This document shows, piece by piece, positions 8,954-18,030 of a DNA stretch of 64,000 nt. The translations under genes were made by a program, and so were the position numbers. Numbering within the stretch: position 1 is the first letter of the stretch; every line of letters starts with the position of its first letter. Source of the stretch: Corynebacterium urinipleomorphum (GTDB lineage Bacteria > Actinomycetota > Actinomycetes > Mycobacteriales > Mycobacteriaceae); assembly GCF_900155535.1 (NCBI RefSeq), contig NZ_LT706965.1, positions 588,632 to 652,631 on the forward strand, in the 5' to 3' direction. The notes under the pieces are model-generated. The model was not told where the DNA came from. It ran no database searches and saw only the letters and a list, made by a program, of their open reading frames with translations.

Positions 8954-9601
8954 GTGACACATTCGGACCACCCGCAGCTCTCCGCCGCCCCCTCCCCAAC
9001 ATCCACCGCCACCAAGGATGGGGAGTCCGCGACAATTCCCGCTGAGTTCAACGAAGCCGTGGAATCGATGCACCGCGCACAGTTGCGGCCGGAGATCAGC
9101 CTGGGCACCATCCGCCCACCGCAGCGTCCCGCACCGTACAGCCACGCGGTGGGGCTCGAGGTGCAGGAGCTTGACGACGACGCGCCAATCCCCACCGACT
9201 CCCAAGGCGACGCCTTCGGCCGCCTGATCCTCCTGTACTCCCCTTCTTCGGAGGAGACGTGGGAAGGTTCGATGCGCTTAGTCGCCTATATCCAGGCGGA
9301 CATGGACGACGCGGTGGCTTCCGACCCGCTCCTGCCGGATGTGGCGTGGCAGTGGCTCGGCGAATCCCTTGCCGAGTCCGGGGCCGACTACACCGATCTC
9401 GGCGGCACCGTGACCTCGACGTCCTCGGTTCGCTTCGGTGAGATCGGTGGCCCACCGCGCGCCTACCAGATTGAAATGCGCGCCTCATGGACCGCGACCG
9501 GTACGGACTTGTCCCACCACGTCGAGGCGTTCTCCAAGGTCCTCGCTCACGTCGCCGGCCTGCCGCCCGAGGGCGTCGCAGGCATTGACGGCCGCCGCTA
9601 A
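8954..9601 (+). CDS. DUF3000 family protein
   Basis: Actinobacterial protein of unknown function, 215 aa, mostly soluble. The N-terminal 30 residues are Ser/Thr/Ala-rich and likely disordered. The core begins near IPAEFNEAVESMHRAQLRPE and runs to the C-terminus. GTG 8954 lies 7 nt after a TAGCTT box (8941-8946), consistent with a leaderless mRNA. It sits 3 nt before the RNase D gene, an arrangement also seen for Rv2680-Rv2681, so the two probably form an operon. Confidence 0.82.
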   Translation: MTHSDHPQLSAAPSPTSTATKDGESATIPAEFNEAVESMHRAQLRPEISLGTIRPPQRPAPYSHAVGLEVQELDDDAPIPTDSQGDAFGRLILLYSPSSEETWEGSMRLVAYIQADMDDAVASDPLLPDVAWQWLGESLAESGADYTDLGGTVTSTSSVRFGEIGGPPRAYQIEMRASWTATGTDLSHHVEAFSKVLAHVAGLPPEGVAGIDGRR

Positions 9602-9604
9602 ACC

Positions 9605-10816
9605 ATGCCCCATTCCCACCGGCACCCGAAAGGGGCCGACTACGAGCTGGACGCAACACCGGAGGGGTACAGGCGCGCCGCCGACGCTCTGTCCCGCGGA
9701 CGTGGCCCCTTCGCCATCGACACTGAACGCGCCTCCTCGTACAGGTACGACGACCGCGCGTTCCTAGTCCAGGTCTTCCGCCGCGATGCGGGCACTTTCC
9801 TTCTCGCTCCCGAGGGACACCGCTCCGAATTCCAGGAAATCCTCGCACCGGTGCTGAACGGCGAAGACTGGATTGTCCACGCAGCTCCCGAGGATTTGCC
9901 CAGTTTGGCGGAGCTCGGCCTGTACCCCGGCACGCTTTTCGATACCGCGTTAGCGGGACGCATCCTCGGATTCGACAAACCCAACCTCGGAGCCATGGTC
10001 GAAGAGTTCTGCGGGGTCCACTTGGAAAAGGGACACGGCCGCGAGGACTGGTCCGAGGTGCCCCTGCCACCGGAATGGCTCGTATACGCCGCCGAAGACG
10101 TCATCTACCTCAACGAGCTCGCTGAAGCGCAGGCGGAGCTTCTTGCCGCTACGGACAAACTGGACATTGCCGACGAGGAATTCGCCTTCATCGTCGCCGA
10201 GTACGCCGAATGGGAACCCACCCACAAGACGTGGCGGGACATGAAGGGGATCTCGCACCTGAAGAAGAGCGAATCCCTCGCCGTTGCCCGGACTGCCTGG
10301 GAGGTGCGCGACAGTCAGGCTCGCGCCCGTGACCTGTCCCCGTCGTTGCTGTTACCCAACAAAGTCCTCCTCGCCATGGCGAAGGAGCTTCCCCGCACTC
10401 CGCGGGATCTAAGAATGATCCCCGGATTCCCCCGTCGCCGCAGAGGTGCTGTGGAGTCGTGGTTCTCGGTTCTTGAATCGGTCTACGAATCAGACCCCGC
10501 CGACTGGCCCGAGAGAGAGCACAAGCTCGACCACGACAGCCTTCCACCCGGAAAGTCCGCGTGGCAGCGCCACCACCCAGATTCATGGGAGTCGGTGCAG
10601 GCAATGCGCTCGGCGGTGGCCTACACGGCCAGCCAGCTGGAGATCCAACCGGAAGTGCTCATCACTCCGGCGCTACTGCGTCAAGCAGTGTGGACCGTGA
10701 CACAAGAGCCCGGGCCATGGAGCACCCACCGAGTTGCAATTCTGCTGCGCGCACTCGGTGCACGCGAGTGGCAGATCGCCGAAGTCGCGCCGCTGTTCCA
10801 GCTCATCGGGACGTAG
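9605..10816 (+). CDS. rnd: Ribonuclease D-like 3'-5' exonuclease with HRDC domain
   Basis: 403 aa, RNA 3'-end trimming enzyme of the DEDDy family. Exo I is AIDTERAS, Exo II lies around IVHAAPEDLPSL and DTALAGRIL, and Exo III is YAAEDVIYL with the Tyr of the DEDDy subtype. An HRDC nucleic-acid-binding domain follows at about 215-300, then a C-terminal helical region. It starts 3 nt after the DUF3000 stop and converges on dxs with a 14-nt gap. The family usually trims tRNA and other stable RNAs. Confidence 0.9.
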   Translation: MPHSHRHPKGADYELDATPEGYRRAADALSRGRGPFAIDTERASSYRYDDRAFLVQVFRRDAGTFLLAPEGHRSEFQEILAPVLNGEDWIVHAAPEDLPSLAELGLYPGTLFDTALAGRILGFDKPNLGAMVEEFCGVHLEKGHGREDWSEVPLPPEWLVYAAEDVIYLNELAEAQAELLAATDKLDIADEEFAFIVAEYAEWEPTHKTWRDMKGISHLKKSESLAVARTAWEVRDSQARARDLSPSLLLPNKVLLAMAKELPRTPRDLRMIPGFPRRRRGAVESWFSVLESVYESDPADWPEREHKLDHDSLPPGKSAWQRHHPDSWESVQAMRSAVAYTASQLEIQPEVLITPALLRQAVWTVTQEPGPWSTHRVAILLRALGAREWQIAEVAPLFQLIGT

Positions 10817-10830
10817 TGCCCGAGAAACCT

Positions 10831-12750
10831 CTAGAGATTCTCGATCCACTCCGCCATGGACGTGCGCGCAGACTCCGCATCCAGCCCAACACTGGCGATG
10901 AGCTGCGATCGCGAGGCGTGCTTCGGAAACACGTCCGGGAATGCCAAATGGCGCAGGGGCGTGTCCACCTCAGCGGCACTGAGCACTTCGCCGATAGCCG
11001 ATCCGATTCCTCCGCGAACGATTCCGTCTTCGTAGACCACCACCATGTCAGCGTTTGCAGCCATTTCGACGATCTCCGGACTCACCGGGACAATCCAGCG
11101 CGGATCCACAACGGTGATGCGGTGCCCTTCACTGTTCAGCTGTTCGGCAGCTGCGACCGCGTTCTCCGCGAACTCTCCCACAGCCACAATGAGAACTTCG
11201 GGTACCTCATCCGTTGTCTTGTCCCCGGCTTCGCGGGGATCGACCAGGATGTCGCATCCGCCGGGGGTTCGACGCACGGCCTCAATCGCCGGTCCGACAT
11301 CGCCCTTGGGAAAACGCACGACCGTCGGCCCGTCGTCGACAGCAATCGCCTCGTGGAATTCCTCGCGTAGACGGTCGGCGTCGCGCGGCGCGGCGACTCG
11401 GATGCCAGGGACAATCGACGTGATCGCCATATCCCACACACCGTTGTGGCTCGCCCCGTCGCTGCCGGTCACCCCCGCACGGTCGAGCACGAGTGTGACC
11501 GGCTGGTTGATCAGCCCCACGTCCATCAGCAGCTGATCGAAGGCGCGGTTGAGGAAGGTGGAGTAAATCGCCACAACCGGGTGCAAACCGCCCAAAGCCA
11601 TTCCCGAGGCAGAAGTCACCGCGTGCTGTTCAGCGATACCGACGTCAAAGAACCGCGACGGAAATTTCTCGGCGAACGGTGTCAATCCGGTGGGTCCGGC
11701 CATCGCGGCGGTCAGCGCGACGATGTCCTCGCGCTCATGCGCGGCGCGCAGCAGCTCCTCGGAGAAGACCGACGTCCACCCGGGACCAGCTTCACCAAGC
11801 GCTTCACCGGTGACCGGGTCAATGACACCGGTGGAGTGCATCTGGTCCGCCTCGTTGTTGACGGCCGGGGCGAATCCGTGCCCTTTTTCTGTTGCGACGT
11901 GAACGATCAACGGCCCGTCATACTGCTTGGCGTAGGCGAACGCCGTCATCAGTGCACCGATGTCGTGTCCTTCGATCGGACCGACGTATTTCAACCCGAG
12001 GTCCTGGAACATCTGGGTAGTCACTACTTGGTGCTTGATGCCTTCCTTGACGGCTTGGAGCGCACCGAATGCGCGTTCCCCGACCCACCCCATGGATTTC
12101 AGGGTTCGTTTGCCCTGCTCCATGACTTCGTCGTATCCCGGCTGGATCCGAATCTGTGCGATCTGGGATTTCAGCTCGTCAAGGTTGCGAGCAAAACCAC
12201 CGATGGTCGGCGAGTAGGAGCGGCCGTTGTCATTGACCACGATGACAACGTTGCGGTCCCCCTCCGCGATGTTGTTCAGCGCTTCCCAGCACATGCCGCC
12301 GGTCAGTGCACCGTCGCCGACGACCGCCACAACGTTCTTGTCTCCGTTTCCTTGGAGCGCTTTCGCCTTAGACAGACCATCAGCGTAGGAGAGAGCTGCC
12401 GAAGCGTGAGACGACTCGGTCCAGTCATGCTCCGATTCGCTCCGGCTGGTGTAGCCCGACAAACCGTCTTTCTGGCGGAGGGTGTCGAACTGGCTGGCGC
12501 GACCGGTGAGAATCTTGTGCACGTACGACTGATGCGAGGTGTCGAAGATGATCGGTTCCTCTGGGGAATCAAAGACCGCGTGCAGCGCGATAGTCAGTTC
12601 CACCACACCCAGATTCGGGCCGATGTGGCCCCCAGTCGCAGACACCTTCTGGATGAGGAATTCGCGGATCTCGCGCGCGAGACGGTCGAGCTCCTCGCCC
12701 GACATGCTCTTCAGATCAGCGGGAAGGTTGAGGTGGTCAAGCCTACTCAA
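10831..12750 (-). CDS. dxs: 1-deoxy-D-xylulose-5-phosphate synthase
   Basis: First step of the MEP isoprenoid pathway: TPP-dependent condensation of pyruvate and glyceraldehyde 3-phosphate. 639 aa, full length. The N-terminal domain contains the HIGPNLG and TPP/Mg motif GDGALTGGM...NDN. The central transketolase domain contains the catalytic-region [11 protein letters not shown], and the C-terminal transketolase domain is complete. It supplies isoprenoids for decaprenyl phosphate, the carrier used by AftC. ATG start. Gene order rnd-dxs is as in Rv2681-Rv2682c. Confidence 0.96.
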   Translation of the reverse strand: MSRLDHLNLPADLKSMSGEELDRLAREIREFLIQKVSATGGHIGPNLGVVELTIALHAVFDSPEEPIIFDTSHQSYVHKILTGRASQFDTLRQKDGLSGYTSRSESEHDWTESSHASAALSYADGLSKAKALQGNGDKNVVAVVGDGALTGGMCWEALNNIAEGDRNVVIVVNDNGRSYSPTIGGFARNLDELKSQIAQIRIQPGYDEVMEQGKRTLKSMGWVGERAFGALQAVKEGIKHQVVTTQMFQDLGLKYVGPIEGHDIGALMTAFAYAKQYDGPLIVHVATEKGHGFAPAVNNEADQMHSTGVIDPVTGEALGEAGPGWTSVFSEELLRAAHEREDIVALTAAMAGPTGLTPFAEKFPSRFFDVGIAEQHAVTSASGMALGGLHPVVAIYSTFLNRAFDQLLMDVGLINQPVTLVLDRAGVTGSDGASHNGVWDMAITSIVPGIRVAAPRDADRLREEFHEAIAVDDGPTVVRFPKGDVGPAIEAVRRTPGGCDILVDPREAGDKTTDEVPEVLIVAVGEFAENAVAAAEQLNSEGHRITVVDPRWIVPVSPEIVEMAANADMVVVYEDGIVRGGIGSAIGEVLSAAEVDTPLRHLAFPDVFPKHASRSQLIASVGLDAESARTSMAEWIENL

Positions 12751-12892
12751 TGGTCGTCTTGGCTCCTTCTCGGCGAATTCTCCCCGCCACCGGGGATGTT
12801 GCTGTTGCTGCCACCGTGGGCATCGCTGCCCGGGCTACCGGCGGCGGACTCAGTCGTTCTGATCGAGCTTACACCGCACGTACCCGAAACCA

Positions 12893-14245
12893 TCATTTTT
12901 CGGGGGTGGGAACTGCAGGAATGAGGCTCGTGAGAACCTCGAAGTGGTGGGTGTTTGGGAAGGCGTCGATAAGCGCCATGCGTTCCACGACGTATCCTGC
13001 TTCGCCCCACGCAGCGAGGTCGCGCGCAAAGGTCGCGGGATCGCAGCCGATGTGGATGACACGCTGCGGGTTCCGGGCGGCGACTGCGTGCACCACGTCA
13101 GTGCCCGCGCCCGTTCGCGGCGGATCGAGCACGACAAGCCCCGGGTCCGGGAGACCGTCGATGCTCGCCTCCACCTTCTGGTTGCGCACCTCAACGTCGA
13201 ATTGCTCGAGCGCAGGCTGCAAGTCACGTGTTGCTGCCGCGGAATAATCCACGCTGACCACGTGCGCGCCGGAGCCGAGCGCGTCACTTATCTCCGGCAC
13301 GAACAGGCCCACACCGCCGTACAGGTCCCACCCGACGGGGCGCGCGTATGTGTCTTCGGCCCAATCCGCGATGTAGCGGCAATACGTGGCGGGGGCGGTG
13401 GTGTGCGCCTGCCAGAACGCCGTCGGCGGGAAGCGGAACACCGCCTCCTCCAGGCCGGAGCCCATCGGCGCTGGAACTGCCTCGGTGACCGCCGCGTCAC
13501 CCTCGATACGCGTTTCAATGTGCTCAATCCGCTTTCCGCGCTGAGCACGTTGCGTTTCCACGACGTGTCGTTTCCCGCGCGAATCCACCACCACAACAAG
13601 CTCCGCTCCAGGCGTGAATGCACGGGCATCCGGCCCGACAATGCCGTCGAGCGCTTCCTGGTTCACCTGCGTGCAGCGCACACCTGCGATGACGTCGTGA
13701 CTGCGGGCTCGGCGCATTCCGGCGCGGCCGTCCTCCCCCACGCCGAGGCGGACACGGGTGCGCCAACCGGTCTGCGGCGCCAACGTGTCCTGCTCGAGAT
13801 CGATGGCGAGGTCGAAACCCGTGAGTACACCGCTAGGCCGCGCGAATTTATCCAGCTGGCCAACGAGAATTTCACGCTTCAAACGCTCCTGGGCCGCCGG
13901 TGTGATGTGCGAGTAGTCGCAGCACCCTGCACCAGCTTCCGCCGCGGGGCACGCCGGATCCACCCGGTCCGGGGAGGGCTCCTCGATGGAGGTCGCCTCA
14001 CCCCGCGCCCAGTTCTTCTTCACCTTGGTCAACGTCACCCGCGCAGTGTCGCCCGGGATTGCGCCAGTGACAAATACCACCCGCCCGTCGGGGGCGTGCG
14101 CGATCGCTTCTCCACCGTGAGCCATTGTCGTTGGTGTCAGCGTCAGCTCGCCGCCCACACGCAATACCTCTGGTGCGGTCTTGGAATCCGAGTGGTTTGG
14201 GGTATCAGGGGTAGAGATTCCGTCATCCATTGCTGGTTGCTTCAC
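12893..14245 (-). CDS. TrmA/RlmD-type SAM-dependent uracil-C5 RNA methyltransferase
   Basis: 450 aa, methylates uracil C5 in tRNA or rRNA. An N-terminal TRAM domain (about 28-85) is followed by a Cys-containing segment (CPAAEAGAGCCDY) that could bind an Fe-S cluster as in RlmD. The Rossmann domain holds WDLYGGVGLF, VVLDPPRTGAG and the catalytic Cys in IHIGCDPATFARDL. GTG 14245 is preferred, with GGAAG 7 nt upstream; ATG 14230 is the alternative. It probably corresponds to Rv2689c. The exact RNA target cannot be assigned. Confidence 0.88.
   Translation of the reverse strand: MKQPAMDDGISTPDTPNHSDSKTAPEVLRVGGELTLTPTTMAHGGEAIAHAPDGRVVFVTGAIPGDTARVTLTKVKKNWARGEATSIEEPSPDRVDPACPAAEAGAGCCDYSHITPAAQERLKREILVGQLDKFARPSGVLTGFDLAIDLEQDTLAPQTGWRTRVRLGVGEDGRAGMRRARSHDVIAGVRCTQVNQEALDGIVGPDARAFTPGAELVVVVDSRGKRHVVETQRAQRGKRIEHIETRIEGDAAVTEAVPAPMGSGLEEAVFRFPPTAFWQAHTTAPATYCRYIADWAEDTYARPVGWDLYGGVGLFVPEISDALGSGAHVVSVDYSAAATRDLQPALEQFDVEVRNQKVEASIDGLPDPGLVVLDPPRTGAGTDVVHAVAARNPQRVIHIGCDPATFARDLAAWGEAGYVVERMALIDAFPNTHHFEVLTSLIPAVPTPEK
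12964..12975 (+). repeat. CGTCGATAAGCG 12-mer, copy 4
   Basis: Exact copy near the 3' end of the RNA methyltransferase gene; the coding strand reads A-L-I-D-A. Confidence 0.85.
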
Positions 14246-14266
14246 GTCCTCGCTTCCGTGTTGGGT

Positions 14267-15163
14267 TTAGTTCTCTGGGTTCTGGTTCTGCTGCTGTTGC
14301 TGCTGCGCCATGGCCTGCTGGAGCTGCGCCGCGAGCTGAGCGGGGAGCTCAACTGGAAGAGAGTTACCCGCCAAAACCGGCGCGGTGCCGCGGTAGATGA
14401 AGGAGCGCGCAACGATCTCCCGTGCCAACTCCGCGAGCTGATTTTCCTTTCCGTGCGGGGCAGCGAGGGTGACGCGGTAGAGCCAACGCGGCCCTTCCAC
14501 TCCGATGATGCGGATGACACCGTTATCACCGCGGCCGACGACCTCGCGGCCCCACGGCCCTTCTTCGTAGGCTGCCGGCATTCCGTCGCCGCGCATCCCC
14601 TCTGCGATCTCGTCGCTCGATTCCTCCCACATGCCGCCTGAATTCGGAGCTGCAAACGCTACCGGGGTGATGCGGCCGAATTCGGTGACCACGTGCAGCA
14701 TCCGCGGGCCCTGCTCGCCCATTTCCACTTGCACTTGGGAGCCCTTCGGCAGAGGCAGCTGGATGGAACCAAGGTTGAGGATGCCTTCGGCGAAATCACT
14801 GAAGTCGAATTCCGTGATGTCCACGTTGTCACCGTCGAACGGGCCGGTGTCACCGCCGATCGCGTCGTGCTCCTTGGTCACCGGGCCGGTGTACGTCTTC
14901 CCGATTGCACTCGCGGCCGCAGTCTCATTCTTGTCTTTCTGCGGCGACTCGGACGCTGCAGCCGCATCCGCAGGGGTATCCGCGACAGCTGGTTCTACTA
15001 CCGGTTCCCGGGTGGTCTCAGGGCCGGTCTCGGTGACAGCAGCTGCAGTCTCCTCCACGGGCTCATCGACCGGGTTGCTGCCGGTATCGCTGACATCCGG
15101 AATTTCCACCGGCTCCGCATTTACGTTCTTCTTGTTCTTCTTGCCAAACGGCCACAGTGCCAT
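14267..15163 (-). CDS. DUF3710 family protein
   Basis: 298 aa, function unknown. A short basic N-terminus (MALWPFGKKNKK) leads into about 70 residues of acidic, Ala/Glu/Thr-rich disorder. The conserved DUF3710 core (about 105-265) contains FDFSDFAEGILNLGSI and RMLHVVTEFGRITPVAF. The C-terminus ends in a glutamine-rich run. ATG has AAGGAG 10 nt upstream. It lies next to dut, as Rv2696c does to Rv2697c. Confidence 0.85.
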   Translation of the reverse strand: MALWPFGKKNKKNVNAEPVEIPDVSDTGSNPVDEPVEETAAAVTETGPETTREPVVEPAVADTPADAAAASESPQKDKNETAAASAIGKTYTGPVTKEHDAIGGDTGPFDGDNVDITEFDFSDFAEGILNLGSIQLPLPKGSQVQVEMGEQGPRMLHVVTEFGRITPVAFAAPNSGGMWEESSDEIAEGMRGDGMPAAYEEGPWGREVVGRGDNGVIRIIGVEGPRWLYRVTLAAPHGKENQLAELAREIVARSFIYRGTAPVLAGNSLPVELPAQLAAQLQQAMAQQQQQQNQNPEN

Positions 15164-15250
15164 AGTGAGTGTTCTCCTTGTCGCTACCGGTTCGCCTAAA
15201 AGCGTTAATCTGCTTCTTTGAATTCTAAGAATGCCTAGATGACGGAGTGT

Positions 15251-15736
15251 CTAGATCACGCCAGGGGCCACGCCGGTTGAGCCGTAACCGCCGGCGCCGC
15301 GGACCGTCTCGTCCAATTCGTCGACCTCTACGAATTCAGGCAACTCCACCCGTTGAACCACGAGCTGTGCAATGCGCATCCCCCTAGTGACTTCGAAAGG
15401 AGTGTCCTTATCCGTGTTGAGCAGGCACACCATCAGTTCGCCGCGGTAATCCGCGTCCACAGTTCCAGGCGCGTTGACAATGGTCAGCCCGTGTTTGGCG
15501 GCTAGACCCGAACGCGGGTGGATAAGTCCCACGGTGCCCAGCGGCAGCGCGAGCGCTATGCCTGTTTTCACGAGAGCGCGCTCCCCCGGTGCAATGGTGA
15601 GGTTCTCTGCGGAATGCAGATCCACACCCGCATCGCCACGGTGCGCGCGCTTGGGCATGGGCAGGTCGGGGTCGATCCGCTTCAGCGGAATCGGCCCTAT
15701 GCCGGCTGCGCCTGTTTCAATCGCTTGATTAGTCAC
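15251..15736 (-). CDS. dut: Deoxyuridine 5'-triphosphate nucleotidohydrolase
   Basis: Hydrolyses dUTP to dUMP, keeping uracil out of DNA and feeding dTMP synthesis. 161 aa trimeric dUTPase. Motif 1 is DAGVDLHS, motif 2 [10 protein letters not shown], motif 3 [13 protein letters not shown] and motif 5 is the C-terminal [12 protein letters not shown] start at 15736. It lies head-on to the next gene, with the intergenic gap 15737-15889 between them. Confidence 0.96.
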   Translation of the reverse strand: MTNQAIETGAAGIGPIPLKRIDPDLPMPKRAHRGDAGVDLHSAENLTIAPGERALVKTGIALALPLGTVGLIHPRSGLAAKHGLTIVNAPGTVDADYRGELMVCLLNTDKDTPFEVTRGMRIAQLVVQRVELPEFVEVDELDETVRGAGGYGSTGVAPGVI

Positions 15737-15889
15737 GGCCCCACACTACGTCAGGTGGGAGGTGTCCTGTCGCGCACAGATTCAGAGCTGGCAGGGTGTG
15801 GAAGCGACGCGAACGCAATACTCGCTCACAGCCACGCCCGGCATGCGCAGGATTAAGACTTGCCGTTCCTCCTGCCTAACATGGGGTAT

Positions 15890-16441
15890 GTGACTGACAG
15901 GACTGACAATGCGAGCGACAACATGACCACGCCCCCTGCCGCAACACCGGAGGTGCTCTATTCGGAGCGCCAGTGGGTGCCCGTGTGGTGGTGGATCGTG
16001 GGGTTTGCTTTCGCGGCCCTGCTGGGTGGGCAGATGGGGAACAACCGCGGCATCTGGTGGTTCGTGATCACCTTCGTTCTAGTTGCGGCCGTGATCGCGT
16101 GGTTCTTGTGGCACCTGTCGTCAACGGTGGTGAAAGTGGAGAGGGATGCCGACGGAACTCGGTGGCTCGTCATCGGCGAAGCCAACCTGCCGTCGACTGT
16201 CGTCGCTCGGTCGCTCGCCGTGCCTAAGACGGCCACACGGAACGCGCTCGGGCGTCAGCTCGACCCAGCCGCGTACCTCGTGCACCACGCGTGGGTGGAT
16301 GAGCTCGCACTCTTCGTCTTGGACGACCCGGAGGACCCCACGCCGTACTGGCTCGTGTCGTCGAGAGACCCGGAAGCTCTTCTCCGGGCATTTCTGCCCG
16401 ATCAAGCGGACCGGGCGACGGAGCCGTTGCAGAAGGACTAG
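15890..16441 (+). CDS. DUF3093 membrane protein
   Basis: 183 aa with two membrane helices (about 30-50 and 57-77) and a soluble C-terminal domain containing VVARSLAVPKTATRNALGRQLDPAAYLV. Function unknown; actinobacterial family equivalent to Rv2698. GTG 15890 is chosen because a TAACAT -10 box (15877-15882) places the transcript start at or next to it, making a leaderless mRNA; TTG 15860 and ATG 15881 are in frame but have no ribosome site. Its stop abuts the convergent DUF4193 gene with no gap. Confidence 0.82.
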   Translation: MTDRTDNASDNMTTPPAATPEVLYSERQWVPVWWWIVGFAFAALLGGQMGNNRGIWWFVITFVLVAAVIAWFLWHLSSTVVKVERDADGTRWLVIGEANLPSTVVARSLAVPKTATRNALGRQLDPAAYLVHHAWVDELALFVLDDPEDPTPYWLVSSRDPEALLRAFLPDQADRATEPLQKD

Positions 16442-16735
16442 CTACTCGCAGTCAAGACAGATCTTGGAACCGTCCGGCTCAGTGTGGCCGAGACGGTTGT
16501 TCTTCTGGACAAGGAAGCAAGAAGCGCACGTGAACTCGTTCTGCTGCTTCGGAACCACGGAGACGTTGAGTTCTTCGCCGCTGAGATCAACCTGCGGCGG
16601 GTCGAACGCATCCACGACTTCTCCGTCATCGTCCATGCTGCTGCCGGCCGCTTCCTCGGCCTTGAGGCCTTCAAGGGAGTCGGTCTCAATTTCATCGTCG
16701 AGACGGCGGCGGGGCGCGTCGTAATCGGTGGCCAC
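16442..16735 (-). CDS. DUF4193 zinc-ribbon protein
   Basis: 97 aa, a small acidic actinobacterial protein of unknown function (Rv2699c type). The start ATDYDAPRRR is characteristic. Two Cys pairs (CASC and CLDC, the latter at the C-terminus) look like a zinc ribbon. GTG 16735 has AAGGAG 8 nt upstream, which decides it against a start further upstream. The family is known to be abundant and conserved, but no role can be read from the sequence. Confidence 0.88.
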   Translation of the reverse strand: MATDYDAPRRRLDDEIETDSLEGLKAEEAAGSSMDDDGEVVDAFDPPQVDLSGEELNVSVVPKQQNEFTCASCFLVQKNNRLGHTEPDGSKICLDCE

Positions 16736-16960
16736 TAGTGGGTCTCCTTCTGCAAACATTTTCGCAGTAGCAACCGTACTTTCATGGGTGCTGAATCACC
16801 CCTATATCGGCCATTACTGCTCTACTTTCGAGGCGATACTAAATCACCGGCTTCTCTCTGTCATGTTTCGCTCCCACATCGCCGTTTCGGCGTGTCGCAT
16901 CACCCTCCCCTTTCCTCGCTGGGCCACACCCAGCTCTGTGCGTAGCTAGACTGATTCACC

Positions 16961-17770
16961 ATGGATAACGGGGTTAATCACACCAGCGGAAATGAGTCCT
17001 CCACAGCCGATGAGGGGACACGCAGCTACTGCTGCGGCATCGATATCGGCGGCTCAGGGGTGAAGGGGGCGATCGTCGATATGCGAACGGGCGAATTTGT
17101 CGGCGAGCGCGTCAAGATTGAGACTCCGCAACCTGCGACCCCGGAAGCCGTCGCCGACACCACCGCAGAAATTGTGCGCCAGCTGGAGTGGGACGGCCCA
17201 GTGGGCATTTGCCTGCCGTCCGTTGTCACCGACCAAATCGCGCGCACAGCGGCCAACATCGACGACTCCTGGATTGGCACCAACGTCCACGATCTCTTCG
17301 CGCAGCGCCTTCCGGGACGGGAACTCGCCGTGCTTAACGACGCCGACGCCGCAGGTCTCGCCGAGGTAGCCTTCGGCGACGAGACGGCCCGGTCGGGGGC
17401 TGTGATCTTCCTGACTTTCGGCACGGGAATCGGGTCTGCGTTCCTCATGGACGGCGACCTTTTCCCCAACACGGAATTGGGCCACATGATGGTCGGTGGC
17501 AAAGAGGCGGAACACCAAGCGTCCTCCGCTGTGCGCGACCGTGAAGAACTGAGTTACAAGAAGTGGGCGAAACGTGTGAGCACCGTGCTCGCCGAGTACG
17601 AACGTCTCTTCACCCCCTCCGCTTTCGTCGTCGGTGGCGGTATCTCGCGTAAGGCCGACAAGTGGGTTCCGCTGCTCAGCATCGATACTCCGGTTGTTCC
17701 CGCAACACTTCGTAACCGGGCCGGCATTGTCGGAGCTGCTATGGCTGTGTGGAAGCACGTCGCCCCGTAG
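16961..17770 (+). CDS. ppgK: Polyphosphate glucokinase
   Basis: Phosphorylates glucose using polyphosphate (and ATP), giving PTS-independent glucose use. 269 aa ROK-family kinase. The phosphate-binding GIDIGGSGVKGAIVD, substrate/catalytic region LNDADAAGLAE and TFGTGIGSAF are all intact. The N-terminal 20 residues are a polar extension. Position just upstream of sigA matches Rv2702-Rv2703; the suhB gene usually next to it in mycobacteria is absent here. Confidence 0.92.
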   Translation: MDNGVNHTSGNESSTADEGTRSYCCGIDIGGSGVKGAIVDMRTGEFVGERVKIETPQPATPEAVADTTAEIVRQLEWDGPVGICLPSVVTDQIARTAANIDDSWIGTNVHDLFAQRLPGRELAVLNDADAAGLAEVAFGDETARSGAVIFLTFGTGIGSAFLMDGDLFPNTELGHMMVGGKEAEHQASSAVRDREELSYKKWAKRVSTVLAEYERLFTPSAFVVGGGISRKADKWVPLLSIDTPVVPATLRNRAGIVGAAMAVWKHVAP

Positions 17771-17937
17771 ACCGCCTCCGCACCGTGGCGGCGCCGCGTG
17801 AAATTAATGAGTTCAGCAAGGTGGCGCACGCAAAGCACGCATGCGTATGCTGTAGGGTTGTTCAATACTCAGCGGTACCGGCAATGGCGGGGCACCCTCC
17901 CACCGGGGCCGGTATCGCGCCGTAACTCATGGACGTA

Positions 17938-17963
17938 GGAATAGACTCCGCCTCTCCGCGTTG
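17938..17963 (+). promoter_or_regulatory. Candidate SigH-type promoter upstream of sigA
   Basis: GGAATA, a 16-bp gap and GTTG resemble the SigH pattern GGAAYA/GTT. It lies about 70 bp before the sigA start. The match is weaker than the one before sigB, and a TTGACA overlapping at 17961 has no properly spaced -10. Confidence 0.35.
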
Positions 17964-18030
17964 ACACTGCAGTCCCGTATTGTGGTGGGACACTGACGAA
18001 GAGAAGCGACGAGCTCACGAAAGGTCGTAC

